Origin: Firmicutes bacterium UBA6806 | Lineage (GTDB): Bacteria; Bacillota; Clostridia; Peptostreptococcales; Acidaminobacteraceae | Assembly (NCBI GenBank): GCA_002452745.1 | Contig: DKFC01000033.1 | Coordinates: 1-62,007, forward strand | Direction: 5' to 3' | Length of the DNA stretch: 62,007 nt | The notes under the pieces: generated by a model | Told to the model about the DNA's origin: nothing | Database searches by the model: none | The model's input: the letters and a program-made list of their open reading frames with translations, nothing else | Program-made: the position numbers and the translations under genes | Shown: positions 35,816 to 45,197 of the stretch, piece by piece | Numbering within the stretch: the stretch's first letter is position 1 | Layout: each line of letters begins with the position of its first letter

Positions 35816-37207
35816 ATGGAGAAGAAAAGAAACAAATTCAAAGTGCCAAATGCCTATACATTGATTGTGATGTTCATAATCGTATCTGCATTGGCAACTT
35901 TTATCGTTCCAGCGGGTGTTTACGACACTTATCTGGATGAAGCAACAGGCAAGCAACTGGTGAATTCTTCAAGCTATCATTCTGTGGAGAGAACGCCAGT
36001 GGGCGTTGTAGGGTTTTTGCTCTCAATCCCACAGGGAATGATGGGAGCTGCCAGTATGATTTTCTTGGTATTTTTAATCGGAGGCTTTTTCCAAATTATA
36101 AATGACACTGGTGCAATTGATGCCTCTATTAATATATTGGTTAACAAGCTGCAAGATAAATCCTTCTTGGTAATTCCCATTGTCATGGCGATTATGTCGC
36201 TTCTGGGAGCTCTTGGAATTATCGTCAATGCAGTTATTGCCTTTATTCCAATTGGACTTGCGCTAGCCAAAAAACTTAAACTAGACCCAATTGCAGGGAT
36301 GTCCATTATGTATTTGGGTGCTTTTACAGGCACAACGACAACACCAATGGGTTACTATAACACCATGCTGGCGCAGACGATTTCAGGCCTTGAACCCCTT
36401 TCAGGGTTTGCCTTTAGATCAGTTGTGTGGTTCATTGTATTTGTCGTTACAGTGGTCTATGTTCTAAGGTATTCAAAAAAGGTCAAAGACGATGTCAATA
36501 ACAGTGTATTAGATGACTATCAACATGGCGATCACTCCGATCAACGGATTGAAGCTCCAAAATTTAACTGGAGACATGCAGTGGTTTTAGTGGCTTTAGT
36601 TGTTGGTTTTTCCATCTACTCATATGGCTCATTTAAGCTGGGATGGGGGATTGACTATTTAAGTGCTACTATGCTTGCGGTTGCCCTTATCAGTGGACTT
36701 GTAACCAAAACACACCCTGATAAAATGTCAATTTCGTTTATTGAAGGTTGTAAGAGCATGGTCTTTGGTGCACTTGTTATAGGTTTTGCAAAATCCATTA
36801 CCATTGTATTGACAGATGGACAGATTATTCACTCAATTATCCATTACATGTCAATTCCACTGCAACAGTTGCCATCAACTCTGTCTGCTGTCTGCATGTT
36901 CTATGTGAACCTCATCTTCAACTTCTTTGTACCATCAGGTTCAGGTCAGGCAATGATTGTCATGCCGCTCCAAGCACCACTTGCAGATGTTGTAGGTGTC
37001 AGCCGCCAAGTGGCTGTATCAGCATATCTCTATGGTGATGGATTCTCAAATACAATTATACCAACATCAGGTGTCTTGATGGGCGCACTGGGGGTTGCCA
37101 AAATTCCTTGGGAAAAATGGCTGAAATTCCAGTTGCCTCTATTTGGCTTATGGACATTGATCGGAACAGTTTCAATTGCTGTTGGCGTGTTGATTGGTTG
37201 GTCGTAA
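35816..37207 (+). CDS. YfcC/DcuC-type C4-dicarboxylate or amino-acid permease
   Basis: Integral membrane protein of 463 residues with about 11-12 helices. The N-terminal KVPNAYTLIVMFIIV segment and the late NFFVPSGSGQAMIVMPL motif are typical of the YfcC family related to basic-amino-acid and dicarboxylate carriers. The start at 35816 has GGGGG upstream; the frame from 35798 adds six residues. Placed in the sigma-54 operon it should import the amidohydrolase's substrate. Confidence 0.88.
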   Translation: MEKKRNKFKVPNAYTLIVMFIIVSALATFIVPAGVYDTYLDEATGKQLVNSSSYHSVERTPVGVVGFLLSIPQGMMGAASMIFLVFLIGGFFQIINDTGAIDASINILVNKLQDKSFLVIPIVMAIMSLLGALGIIVNAVIAFIPIGLALAKKLKLDPIAGMSIMYLGAFTGTTTTPMGYYNTMLAQTISGLEPLSGFAFRSVVWFIVFVVTVVYVLRYSKKVKDDVNNSVLDDYQHGDHSDQRIEAPKFNWRHAVVLVALVVGFSIYSYGSFKLGWGIDYLSATMLAVALISGLVTKTHPDKMSISFIEGCKSMVFGALVIGFAKSITIVLTDGQIIHSIIHYMSIPLQQLPSTLSAVCMFYVNLIFNFFVPSGSGQAMIVMPLQAPLADVVGVSRQVAVSAYLYGDGFSNTIIPTSGVLMGALGVAKIPWEKWLKFQLPLFGLWTLIGTVSIAVGVLIGWS

Positions 37208-37210
37208 ATA

Positions 37211-37247
37211 ATAAAAGCATAACTGCCGCCGGCAGTTATGCTTTTAT
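37211..37247 (+). terminator. Terminator of the sigma-54 operon
   Basis: Perfect 17-pair stem (ATAAAAGCATAACTGCC and its complement) around GCC. Confidence 0.85.
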
Positions 37248-37297
37248 CCATTTTATAAGTATGTGAACTTTAATAGGGCGCCAACAACTAGAAGCGA

Positions 37298-37804
37298 CTA
37301 CGCCTTTTTTATGTCGTCAGAAATAATCTCATCTGTTGAGTCCTGAGATTTTTCCGGTTTTTGCTTGGATTCTTGAGATTTCTTGAAGTCGATGAGGTTG
37401 TCGTTTAACTTGTCGAGATTGGTCTCTGAAATCAAATCATCCACTTCTATTTCGATGTCTTCATCAGGGTTTACAGAGCAACTGCCTTTAAAGCTGGCAC
37501 CTTCATCGGTGTTGAAGCTCTTGCAGATGATATCGCCGTTAAGAGAGGCCTTGTGATAGAGATTGATTTTGCCTTTGGTGCTCATGTTACCTTCCACAAC
37601 GCCGTAGATATCCGCACTTGTGCAAGTGACGTTTCCATTGACATATGCATCCTCTGTGATGATGATGCTTCCGAGAGAGACGATGTTGCCGATTACTTTT
37701 CCGTCAATTCTGATGCTGCCTTCGCTTTCTAAATCACCTTTAATCAGGGAATTTGGTCCGATGATGATATCAAATTTGAAATCAATTTCTTTCTTGGGAA
37801 ACAT
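37298..37804 (-). CDS. Bactofilin family cytoskeletal protein
   Basis: Polymer-forming protein of 168 residues. A bactofilin beta-helix (about 10-115) is shown by regular repeats such as SLIKGDLESEGSIRIDGKVIG and later DIYGVVEGNMSTKG, each turn carrying I/V, G and N/D at fixed spacing. The C-terminal 50 residues are charged and probably disordered. Its gene is 13 bases after the M23 peptidase gene, a widespread pairing in which bactofilin positions a peptidoglycan hydrolase to shape the cell. Confidence 0.9.
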   Translation of the reverse strand: MFPKKEIDFKFDIIIGPNSLIKGDLESEGSIRIDGKVIGNIVSLGSIIITEDAYVNGNVTCTSADIYGVVEGNMSTKGKINLYHKASLNGDIICKSFNTDEGASFKGSCSVNPDEDIEIEVDDLISETNLDKLNDNLIDFKKSQESKQKPEKSQDSTDEIISDDIKKA

Positions 37805-37817
37805 AGCTAACCTCCAA

Positions 37818-38816
37818 TTATTTTTTTAAGATATTCAACGGATTCACTTGAGAATCATTAAATCGTACTTCAAAATGCAGATGCGTGCCAGTGCTTTTAC
37901 CAGACGACCCCATATGTCCGATTAGAGCGCCTTTTGAAACGGTATCCCCCTTGGTAATATTGATTTCCTTAAGGTGTGCATAAACAGTTTTGTAACCGTA
38001 GCCGTGGTCGATGATGATGACATTTCCAAAACTGCCATTCCAACCAGCAAAGATGACAATCCCGTTGCCAGCCGAACGAACCCTTGTTCCAGAGACGTTT
38101 GCAATATCAATTCCATTGTGTTTGGCAGTTTGTTTTGTCACAGGATCTTTGCGATAGCCAAATTGAGACGTCAAGATACCTTCGGCAGGGTAGAGGTCAG
38201 GGCGACATTCAAGATAGGTCATTTGACTCTGAATATCTTCGATGAGCTGAGTGTATTGATCCTCTTGATCTTTTATAATTTGGGAGAGTTCATCATCTGT
38301 GACGAGATTTTCCACCTGACCGAGTAGGGCATCATCCATCGGAATTAGAGATTCAGATGATTTGTTCAAATATCTGTCAAAAGAGCGACTGACGGGAATA
38401 GCAATGCTGGAACTGGTTTCCCGATTGAACATGGTCACGAGCTCTGCAACATTTTCCTGCACAGCGTTCATCTCTCTAAGTCTGGTATCTACATAATCCA
38501 GTGTATCCTCCAGTGAGGTTTTGAGAACTTTGATTTCCTCAGCGCGGAGAGAATTGATGTTTTCAAGTGCGCTGATTTTATCTTCCTGCATATTTAAATT
38601 TTCACTTAAAAATTGATTTTCATAAGTTATTTTTGATGATTGAAATTTAGAAGAAACTGTCGTCGTAAGCAGAGCAATGTTTAGAATGATTAGTAAGATT
38701 AGAATTGAGAATGCAATTGCCAAGTTGAAATGCCATTGCCGTATGCTTTTCTGAGATTTAGGAATAATCATAACAGTTACTTTATTTTTTCTAAAGTAAT
38801 CCCTTATTTTGTTCAT
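37818..38816 (-). CDS. M23 family peptidoglycan endopeptidase, membrane-anchored
   Basis: Protein of 332 residues: cytoplasmic N-terminus, one membrane helix (about 27-48), a coiled coil (about 60-125), and a LytM/M23 domain (about 205-325). Zinc-ligand motifs HNGIDI and HLHFEV and the intervening DHGYGYKTVYAHL are present, so it is likely an active endopeptidase. Shine-Dalgarno GGAGG precedes the ATG. Operon with bactofilin. Confidence 0.92.
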   Translation of the reverse strand: MNKIRDYFRKNKVTVMIIPKSQKSIRQWHFNLAIAFSILILLIILNIALLTTTVSSKFQSSKITYENQFLSENLNMQEDKISALENINSLRAEEIKVLKTSLEDTLDYVDTRLREMNAVQENVAELVTMFNRETSSSIAIPVSRSFDRYLNKSSESLIPMDDALLGQVENLVTDDELSQIIKDQEDQYTQLIEDIQSQMTYLECRPDLYPAEGILTSQFGYRKDPVTKQTAKHNGIDIANVSGTRVRSAGNGIVIFAGWNGSFGNVIIIDHGYGYKTVYAHLKEINITKGDTVSKGALIGHMGSSGKSTGTHLHFEVRFNDSQVNPLNILKK

Positions 38817-38937
38817 AGAGCCTCCAGAAAGCGCAAATTCATTATTATTTTATCATAAATCTTTACAAAAATTCAATGAATCAAGAAAATTTAGTTTACC
38901 TAAGTTCTTTTATTCTGTAAAATAAAGATATACGGAG

Positions 38938-38998
38938 AAAGTTGTTAAAATATGGTTATTTATATAGATATCATAATAATCACTTTTTAAACAACTTT
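38938..38998. promoter_or_regulatory. Inverted repeat upstream of the MarR gene
   Basis: AAAGTTGTT (38938-38946) and AACAACTTT (38990-38998) are exact complements 43 bases apart in the intergenic region between the M23 gene and marR. Candidate operator for autoregulation or the divergent genes. The rest of 38817-39093 is A/T-rich with no other gene seen. Confidence 0.35.
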
Positions 38999-39093
38999 AT
39001 TAGTTTGAAAAAAATTATGTTGCGAACATGGATAACTATATAGGTGACAAGTCCGAGAAACGACTAGAAAATATAAAATGGAGGCCAATTGGA

Positions 39094-39519
39094 ATGGATG
39101 AAAGAACGGTTAGAATCGAAGAGAATTTAAGAAGAGTGTGCTATAAAATAAAAAAGAAGGGTAGAGAAATCTTAAATGACGTCGATATAACACCACCTCA
39201 ATTTGAAGCCTTGCAGTATTTGATTTATGAGGAGAATCTCACAATAGGGGAACTCAGCAATCGTATGTTCCTAGCGTGCAGTACAGTGACGGACTTACTG
39301 GACAGGATGGAACGGAACGAACTGGTGAAGAGAGTAAAGGATGAAAATGACAGGCGAATTGTCAGAATCTCAGTACTTGAAAAGGGACATCATCTCTTGG
39401 AAAGCGTCATGGAAACCAGACAGAACTATGTGGCGGAAATCTTATCGGAATTGAGCGAAGACGTCATTGCAAATGTGGATGTCAGCTTTAGAATATTCAA
39501 TGAAAAAGTGGAGTTATAA
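39094..39519 (+). CDS. MarR family transcriptional regulator
   Basis: Winged-helix regulator of 141 residues. Helix-turn-helix (LTIGELSNRMFLACSTVTDLLDRMERNELV) is split about residues 49-78, followed by the wing DENDRRIVRISV with the conserved DxRR. The frame is open from 39028, but GGAGG nine bases upstream supports 39094. No divergent or downstream target of obvious MarR type is present; the next gene is the large pseudokinase protein. Confidence 0.85.
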   Translation: MDERTVRIEENLRRVCYKIKKKGREILNDVDITPPQFEALQYLIYEENLTIGELSNRMFLACSTVTDLLDRMERNELVKRVKDENDRRIVRISVLEKGHHLLESVMETRQNYVAEILSELSEDVIANVDVSFRIFNEKVEL

Positions 39520-39639
39520 AAGTGCATCAAGTTGGGATTTTGAGCTGGGGATACACAATGGAACTGTCGTGGATGAACAAGCGCGCTTGACCCTGCCAGT
39601 GTGATGCATTTCAGATAAATTCGATGGGGGAAGAATCTT

Positions 39640-42600
39640 TTGAAGATCATTAACAATCGCTATCATGTCCTTGAAACGCTTTCAAGGGAGAGCAGTGTCG
39701 TAGAATATCTTGTTGAAGATACTAAAAAAAATCATCAAATTAAGAGAATTCGAATATTTGATACTGAAATTTCGAATTACGAGTTCATGAAGTCGATGGA
39801 GGAAAATTTTGTAGATATTTCCACATACATCCATGACAATTTGTTAACTGCTTATGAGTTTAAACCGATTTATACCATCAATGGGAGCAGGGTGACGCGT
39901 AAACAGTTTTTTTATACGTACGAACACTATGATGAAAATTCGAAAGTACCCTACTATGAACTGAATAAATCAGAAATCAACAGCGCTATCAATCAGCTGT
40001 GCAAAGTCATTCGTTTCCTTCACTTCAGAGGGGTTATTTATAAGTATCTGGATTTTAACTCCATCATCTTCATAAGAGAGAAGGGGCAGATTAAATTAAA
40101 ACTGAAAGATGTGGCGAATAATTATATAAACGATTATTTTTTTAAACTTGACCACGATCGCTTTCAGCAATTTATTGCGCCTGAGATTTTATGGGGAGAA
40201 GACGTTGACTACCGCGCGGATATCTATTCACTGGGAGCGGTGTTCTACTATTTGTACTATCGTGTTGACTATACGCTTAAATCGCTTCAAGGACTTGTAA
40301 AGAACACCAATACCACGGACATACACAAGTTTATCTTGAAGGCATCCAACCATATTAAGGATGAACGACATGCGAGCATTAGTGAGTTTATAGAAGAACT
40401 CACTAAATTGATATGGGTTGAAATTGACTTTGACGATATTAAGTTCTATGACAGAATTCATGGAAAGACTAAGATTATTGGTCGTGATGAAATCATTGCA
40501 GATGCCAGAGGCATCTTATTTGATAAGATGAAAAAAGTGGCTGGATTTAATGGTGTGTATATTCAAGGCGAGAATGGTATGGGGAAAAGCCGTATTCTCA
40601 AAGAGCTAGAATATATTGCCAAGTTCAATCGGATTGCCTATGTGGCAATAGATGCCAAAAAATCTGGCGAAGATTCATTTTATGCCATTAAGGAAATTTT
40701 ATCCTTTATTTTGACTCAAGATGATGTGTCTCCGCTATTGATTCAGAAATATGGTCAGGAACTGATAAAGATACTGCCGGAGCTAGGCAATAAGTGGAAT
40801 ATTAAAGAACTCAAAGAAATCAACATTGATGAACAGAACTTGCGGCTTTTAAATAGGGCCTATAATTTCTTTGTTGAGTATACGAGCAACAAGTACATGG
40901 TAATATTGGTGGATGATGAGGAATTTGTTCATCCAAATGAGCGATACTTTTTCGACCAATTGGTTCAACACAAAGGCTATGCAAACTTCCTTTTGATTTT
41001 CACTGGTGTCGACCCCGAACGGCCTTACCAAAAATTGACGGAGTCGGTCAAGAACATTAAATTGCCGTTTCTCAACTTGGAAGAAACGGGGAAAATTGTC
41101 CAGAAATCTCTTGGAATCAGTACAATTCCCTATAGATTTACCCATCGCATCATGCTTGAGACTATGGGGAAACCAAGCAGTACCAAAAGACTGGTCAAAA
41201 AACTTTGGTATGAAGAAGTCATTTATTTTGATGTGGAAACGTTAAGCTGGAACTTGGATCAAGTGGATGACAGCTATAAATTTGAGTACTCTGAAGAGTA
41301 CGACGTGGAAATTACAAAACTCATAAGGGACATTTCCCCTGATAATATTGAGGTTTTGAAACAAATTTCTGCACTGAAGGGGGCTTTTAACCTCAATGTT
41401 TTGTTGCAATTTGCAGATTTAGATGAGGAGAGAGCATACTACTTTATCTATGAAATGGAGACGCTGAAAGTTCTGAATAAGAGAATCAGCGATGTGGAGT
41501 ACGTCTTTGGATTTTATAAAAATGAAGTCAAGAAGTATTTTCACGATCTGCTTTCAGAAGAGGAGCTCAAACAGCTTTCTCGAAAGGCGGCTGAAATTTA
41601 TGAGGCGAGATTCTTAGATTACAACGAAATCAACGAAAATCTAATTGACTATCTGATTGCATCAGAGGACTTCATGAAAGCGGCGTCCTATTCTGTTCTC
41701 TTTGCCGATTATTACTTTGATAAGTCCAACAGCCATAAGGGCATTGATTTGTTAGAACAGGCTAATCAGCTATATGAACGATTTGAAAATACAGCCCAAA
41801 TTATAGAAACCACCATGCGCCTCGTCAAACATTATATCAATCTTGGCAAAATCGACAAGGCCTATGAAAATGTCGTGTATCTATGTGGACTCACTGAGGC
41901 GAATTTTCCACTTGAAAATATAGATGCACAGCTTGAACTTGCTGATATTTACCTCTTTAAAAGCCTTCCAGACAAAGCTGGCGAACTCATTACAGAGCAA
42001 TTTGAAAAGGTCAAAAGGGTCGGACACGATGAAGGTGAGCTCAAAGCCGCTAAACTCATGTCTAGATGGTATGCCGCAAAGGGGATGTTTGCAGAAGATA
42101 AAGAACTTGTGGACATGTATTTGGACAAGTCGAAAAGCAGCGGAAATCGCCTATATGAAGGTATCTTTGAAGGCGAACTCGGTCGATATTACTATTTTAC
42201 CAACGATTTCGAAAACAGTTTGGAGGCATTTCAAAGGGCGCTTGACATCTTTATAGAAGTTGAAGATGAAGAATATGTCATTAAAATATACAATAATTTT
42301 GGTGTTATCTATCTGGATGAACTTGGTGATTATGTTGTTGCCAGAGAGTATTTTAGAAAGGCGTATAATAAGGCAAATGCCAGAAACTACTATGTTTCCA
42401 CACCAATTTACCTCAATAATTTGGGAGAGACCTACAGAATAGAAGGGCGTTTCCAGACGGCCATCAAGTATTTCGAAGAGTCCTACTTTCTGGCTGAGAA
42501 TGTGGGCGATAAGAGCATGGTGATCCTTTCGCTTTTAAACTTAAGTCATGTCTATCTGCTCAAGGAAAACTATGCCAAAACACACACACTGATTAACCGA

Positions 42601-44982
42601 TTGGAACATGAAATCCACGTTATCAGAAACAAGGAATTTGATAAATTCGATTACTATATGCTTCACTTTGAACACTTTATCTCCATGAACAGTATGTTAA
42701 AAGTTGAAAAATGGCGATACGAGTTTGATGCTGATGAAATTAAAGACGATTACAGGCGATTTAGAATTAAGACCATTGACCTGATTATTCAGTATCGAAA
42801 GAGTGCTATTGTGTTCTCAAATAGAACTGTGCCGTTTGATTCAATTTCAGAGCTTTGCCGATTGGTTACGAATCCATCTGAGGCAATGCTTCTTAGGAAT
42901 TTTGTCATTGACATTATGATTGATTATGTGGAGAATAGTGACTATCTTGAAATTGATAAACTCATAAAACTAGACAATAAACTGGTTCACCTCTACAACA
43001 CGAAACACGTTCGCATAAAGCGGGATTTCATCGAGAGCTGCATCAGTGACAACTGCTATGAAAAAGTGATTTCCTTAATTCCTTCACTAAAGGAAGAATC
43101 ACAGGAACTCCTGTGGAAGGCCTATAAATTTTTAGGGGACGAAGAGTATTTTTCAAACAATCACTACCATGCGTTAAAATACTATTTGATGTCACTTGAT
43201 ATTATTGCAGACTTGTCATCGGAAATCACTCAGGAATTCAAGGAGACTTACATCCTGTACGACGATTCCAAGATGGCTCTCAAGAGTCGAATCAACAAGA
43301 TTATTAAGGGATTCATGACCTTTGAACACAATGCCTCCATGCTCGATGAGAGAATAGACACTGTTGAAGATTACTTTGACCTTCAGCAAATAAACATGCT
43401 GTATCAAAATCAAAGCTTTGTGAAAATGGTCTATGACAATTACAAAGGCGACAGGGGAATGACTTTCGAATCGCCAACGGACCTGATTAAAAGCCTTGCC
43501 AGAGATGAAAAGGCCAATCTTCAATTGATATTGAGCTATTTTATACAGATGACTTTGGCTGAGCGCGGTATGATATTCTTGCTCGATGATAATGACAACG
43601 TTGACGAAGTCATTAAGAACAATGAGTCGGACAGCAACTACGATGTCATGAAATTTATCAATAGCGTTGGAAATGACCTTGAGGGAATCTATATCTCGAA
43701 ACTGGATTCAGATACAAGTGTCCAACTATTAGGTGAGGAGCAAAAAGGGGTTATCTTCTTTCCAATCTACGAGACCTCAATAGAGAATGCTTATAAATAC
43801 AACCGAAGAGAGGACTTGTTGATTGTCAGGAAAAAAGTAGTTGGTTACGTTTTTTTGGATACAGGAAATGTCATCAACCGGTTTAACAATGACATGTTTG
43901 ACCTCTGTAAATCATTTATGAATCTGACCTATTTGATGATAGACAATTACAACTTAAAGCGAATATCTTCAGTGGATAAGTTGACAGGGGTTCAGCTTAG
44001 AAAGTCCATTGAAATGGATTTCACCAGAGAGTTAAATCTGGCGAGACAAAACAACACCAACTTGTCTGTGATTATGTTGGATATAGATAAATTTAAAAAT
44101 GTCAACGACACCTATGGTCACAGAAAGGGAGATGAGATCCTCTCGAATATTGGCGAGCTGATTAAGGGCTCTATAAGGAGTACGGACTATGTCGGCAGGT
44201 ATGGTGGAGAAGAATTCATCATTATTCTTCCGGAGACCAATTCAGATGACGGCTACAAAGTTGCCGAGAAGGTTCGGAAGAAGGTTGAATATCAGAAACT
44301 GCTAGGAGATGACATGCCTTTGACAGTGAGTCTTGGGATATCCACCTATCCTGATGATGGGGTCAACGAAGAAGAATTGGTTGAAAAGGCGGATCAGGCT
44401 CTCTACTATTCAAAGAACAACGGACGAAATCAATCCAACAGCTGGAACGAAAAGCTAGTCAAGGCAGGTCACCGATACGATAAACTGGCAGGTATCCTGA
44501 CTGGAAATATCTCTTCCGATACGCGGAATGTTCAAGCACTTGTGGACATTTTATCACAGCTAGAGGGCTCTCTTTCAGCAGAGGAAAAGATTAAAAATAC
44601 ATTCATTACCCTTTTAGATATAACAGAAGCTGAAGCGATTAGCTTTGTGAGTTATGATGAAACAGGCAGTATGGAAAAAGTCATCACGAAGAAAAAGGGC
44701 TATGATACACTGATTGATGAACTCTATATCAATGAGAGACTGCTGAAAAACTTTAGAGGAACCTCTCAAAGTCAGTATTTTATCGACTGGGAGGAAAGCG
44801 TAAGCTATGATGAGATGACCAATATCCCCAACTGGAAATCATATATTGTTCTGAGCTATGATGAACCAAATAGAAGGGGAATCCTGGCCATATCAGTGCC
44901 AATCCATGATAAAGAACTTGACTTTAGCAATTTTAATTTTGTGGAGACGCTGAAATCAGTGCTAAGTTATATATTATTTTAA
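39640..44982 (+). CDS. Multidomain signalling protein: pseudokinase, STAND-type ATPase, TPR, GAF, diguanylate cyclase
   Basis: Protein of 1780 residues. Residues 1-265 follow a Ser/Thr kinase fold (APE and DIYSLGAVFYYL are clear), but the catalytic HRD is GVIYKYLDF and DFG is DVA, so it is probably inactive. About 280-560 is an AAA/STAND ATPase with Walker A GENGMGKS (310-317) and Walker B VILVDDEE (about 420). About 690-1010 holds TPR-like helix pairs. A degenerate GAF (about 1281-1440) precedes GGDEF (about 1444-1600) with RYGGEEF and RSTD as the RxxD inhibition site. The last 170 residues resemble another GAF. TTG start after GGGGG. It probably turns protein-binding and ATP-driven oligomerisation into cyclic-di-GMP output. 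Confidence 0.85.
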   Translation: MKIINNRYHVLETLSRESSVVEYLVEDTKKNHQIKRIRIFDTEISNYEFMKSMEENFVDISTYIHDNLLTAYEFKPIYTINGSRVTRKQFFYTYEHYDENSKVPYYELNKSEINSAINQLCKVIRFLHFRGVIYKYLDFNSIIFIREKGQIKLKLKDVANNYINDYFFKLDHDRFQQFIAPEILWGEDVDYRADIYSLGAVFYYLYYRVDYTLKSLQGLVKNTNTTDIHKFILKASNHIKDERHASISEFIEELTKLIWVEIDFDDIKFYDRIHGKTKIIGRDEIIADARGILFDKMKKVAGFNGVYIQGENGMGKSRILKELEYIAKFNRIAYVAIDAKKSGEDSFYAIKEILSFILTQDDVSPLLIQKYGQELIKILPELGNKWNIKELKEINIDEQNLRLLNRAYNFFVEYTSNKYMVILVDDEEFVHPNERYFFDQLVQHKGYANFLLIFTGVDPERPYQKLTESVKNIKLPFLNLEETGKIVQKSLGISTIPYRFTHRIMLETMGKPSSTKRLVKKLWYEEVIYFDVETLSWNLDQVDDSYKFEYSEEYDVEITKLIRDISPDNIEVLKQISALKGAFNLNVLLQFADLDEERAYYFIYEMETLKVLNKRISDVEYVFGFYKNEVKKYFHDLLSEEELKQLSRKAAEIYEARFLDYNEINENLIDYLIASEDFMKAASYSVLFADYYFDKSNSHKGIDLLEQANQLYERFENTAQIIETTMRLVKHYINLGKIDKAYENVVYLCGLTEANFPLENIDAQLELADIYLFKSLPDKAGELITEQFEKVKRVGHDEGELKAAKLMSRWYAAKGMFAEDKELVDMYLDKSKSSGNRLYEGIFEGELGRYYYFTNDFENSLEAFQRALDIFIEVEDEEYVIKIYNNFGVIYLDELGDYVVAREYFRKAYNKANARNYYVSTPIYLNNLGETYRIEGRFQTAIKYFEESYFLAENVGDKSMVILSLLNLSHVYLLKENYAKTHTLINRLEHEIHVIRNKEFDKFDYYMLHFEHFISMNSMLKVEKWRYEFDADEIKDDYRRFRIKTIDLIIQYRKSAIVFSNRTVPFDSISELCRLVTNPSEAMLLRNFVIDIMIDYVENSDYLEIDKLIKLDNKLVHLYNTKHVRIKRDFIESCISDNCYEKVISLIPSLKEESQELLWKAYKFLGDEEYFSNNHYHALKYYLMSLDIIADLSSEITQEFKETYILYDDSKMALKSRINKIIKGFMTFEHNASMLDERIDTVEDYFDLQQINMLYQNQSFVKMVYDNYKGDRGMTFESPTDLIKSLARDEKANLQLILSYFIQMTLAERGMIFLLDDNDNVDEVIKNNESDSNYDVMKFINSVGNDLEGIYISKLDSDTSVQLLGEEQKGVIFFPIYETSIENAYKYNRREDLLIVRKKVVGYVFLDTGNVINRFNNDMFDLCKSFMNLTYLMIDNYNLKRISSVDKLTGVQLRKSIEMDFTRELNLARQNNTNLSVIMLDIDKFKNVNDTYGHRKGDEILSNIGELIKGSIRSTDYVGRYGGEEFIIILPETNSDDGYKVAEKVRKKVEYQKLLGDDMPLTVSLGISTYPDDGVNEEELVEKADQALYYSKNNGRNQSNSWNEKLVKAGHRYDKLAGILTGNISSDTRNVQALVDILSQLEGSLSAEEKIKNTFITLLDITEAEAISFVSYDETGSMEKVITKKKGYDTLIDELYINERLLKNFRGTSQSQYFIDWEESVSYDEMTNIPNWKSYIVLSYDEPNRRGILAISVPIHDKELDFSNFNFVETLKSVLSYILF

Positions 44983-45008
44983 CATTTATTGCAATTTGAA
45001 CAGGTTAT

Positions 45009-45043
45009 GACTATACTTAGATTCAAAGTATAGTCTTTTTTTT
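45009..45043 (+). terminator. Terminator after the large signalling gene
   Basis: GACTATACTT and AAGTATAGTC form a ten-pair stem followed by eight T residues. Confidence 0.9.
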
Positions 45044-45107
45044 AGAAGAAACCCATGTAAAATGAGCCTGTTTTTAAATGGAATCGCTAGGTGAAAAGCG
45101 ATTTCGT

Positions 45108-45135
45108 TTGAATTTTATAATTTGAATCTTATAAA
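45108..45135 (+). promoter_or_regulatory. Promoter for the YgiQ-type gene
   Basis: TTGAAT (45108-45113) and TATAAA (45130-45135), 16 bases apart. A seven-pair hairpin (AATCGCT/AGCGATT) lies just upstream. Confidence 0.5.
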
Positions 45136-45197
45136 GTGAGAGAATGATTAAGCTATACGGTTATTGAATTAAAGATAGATTGAAATGAGGAAAATGA

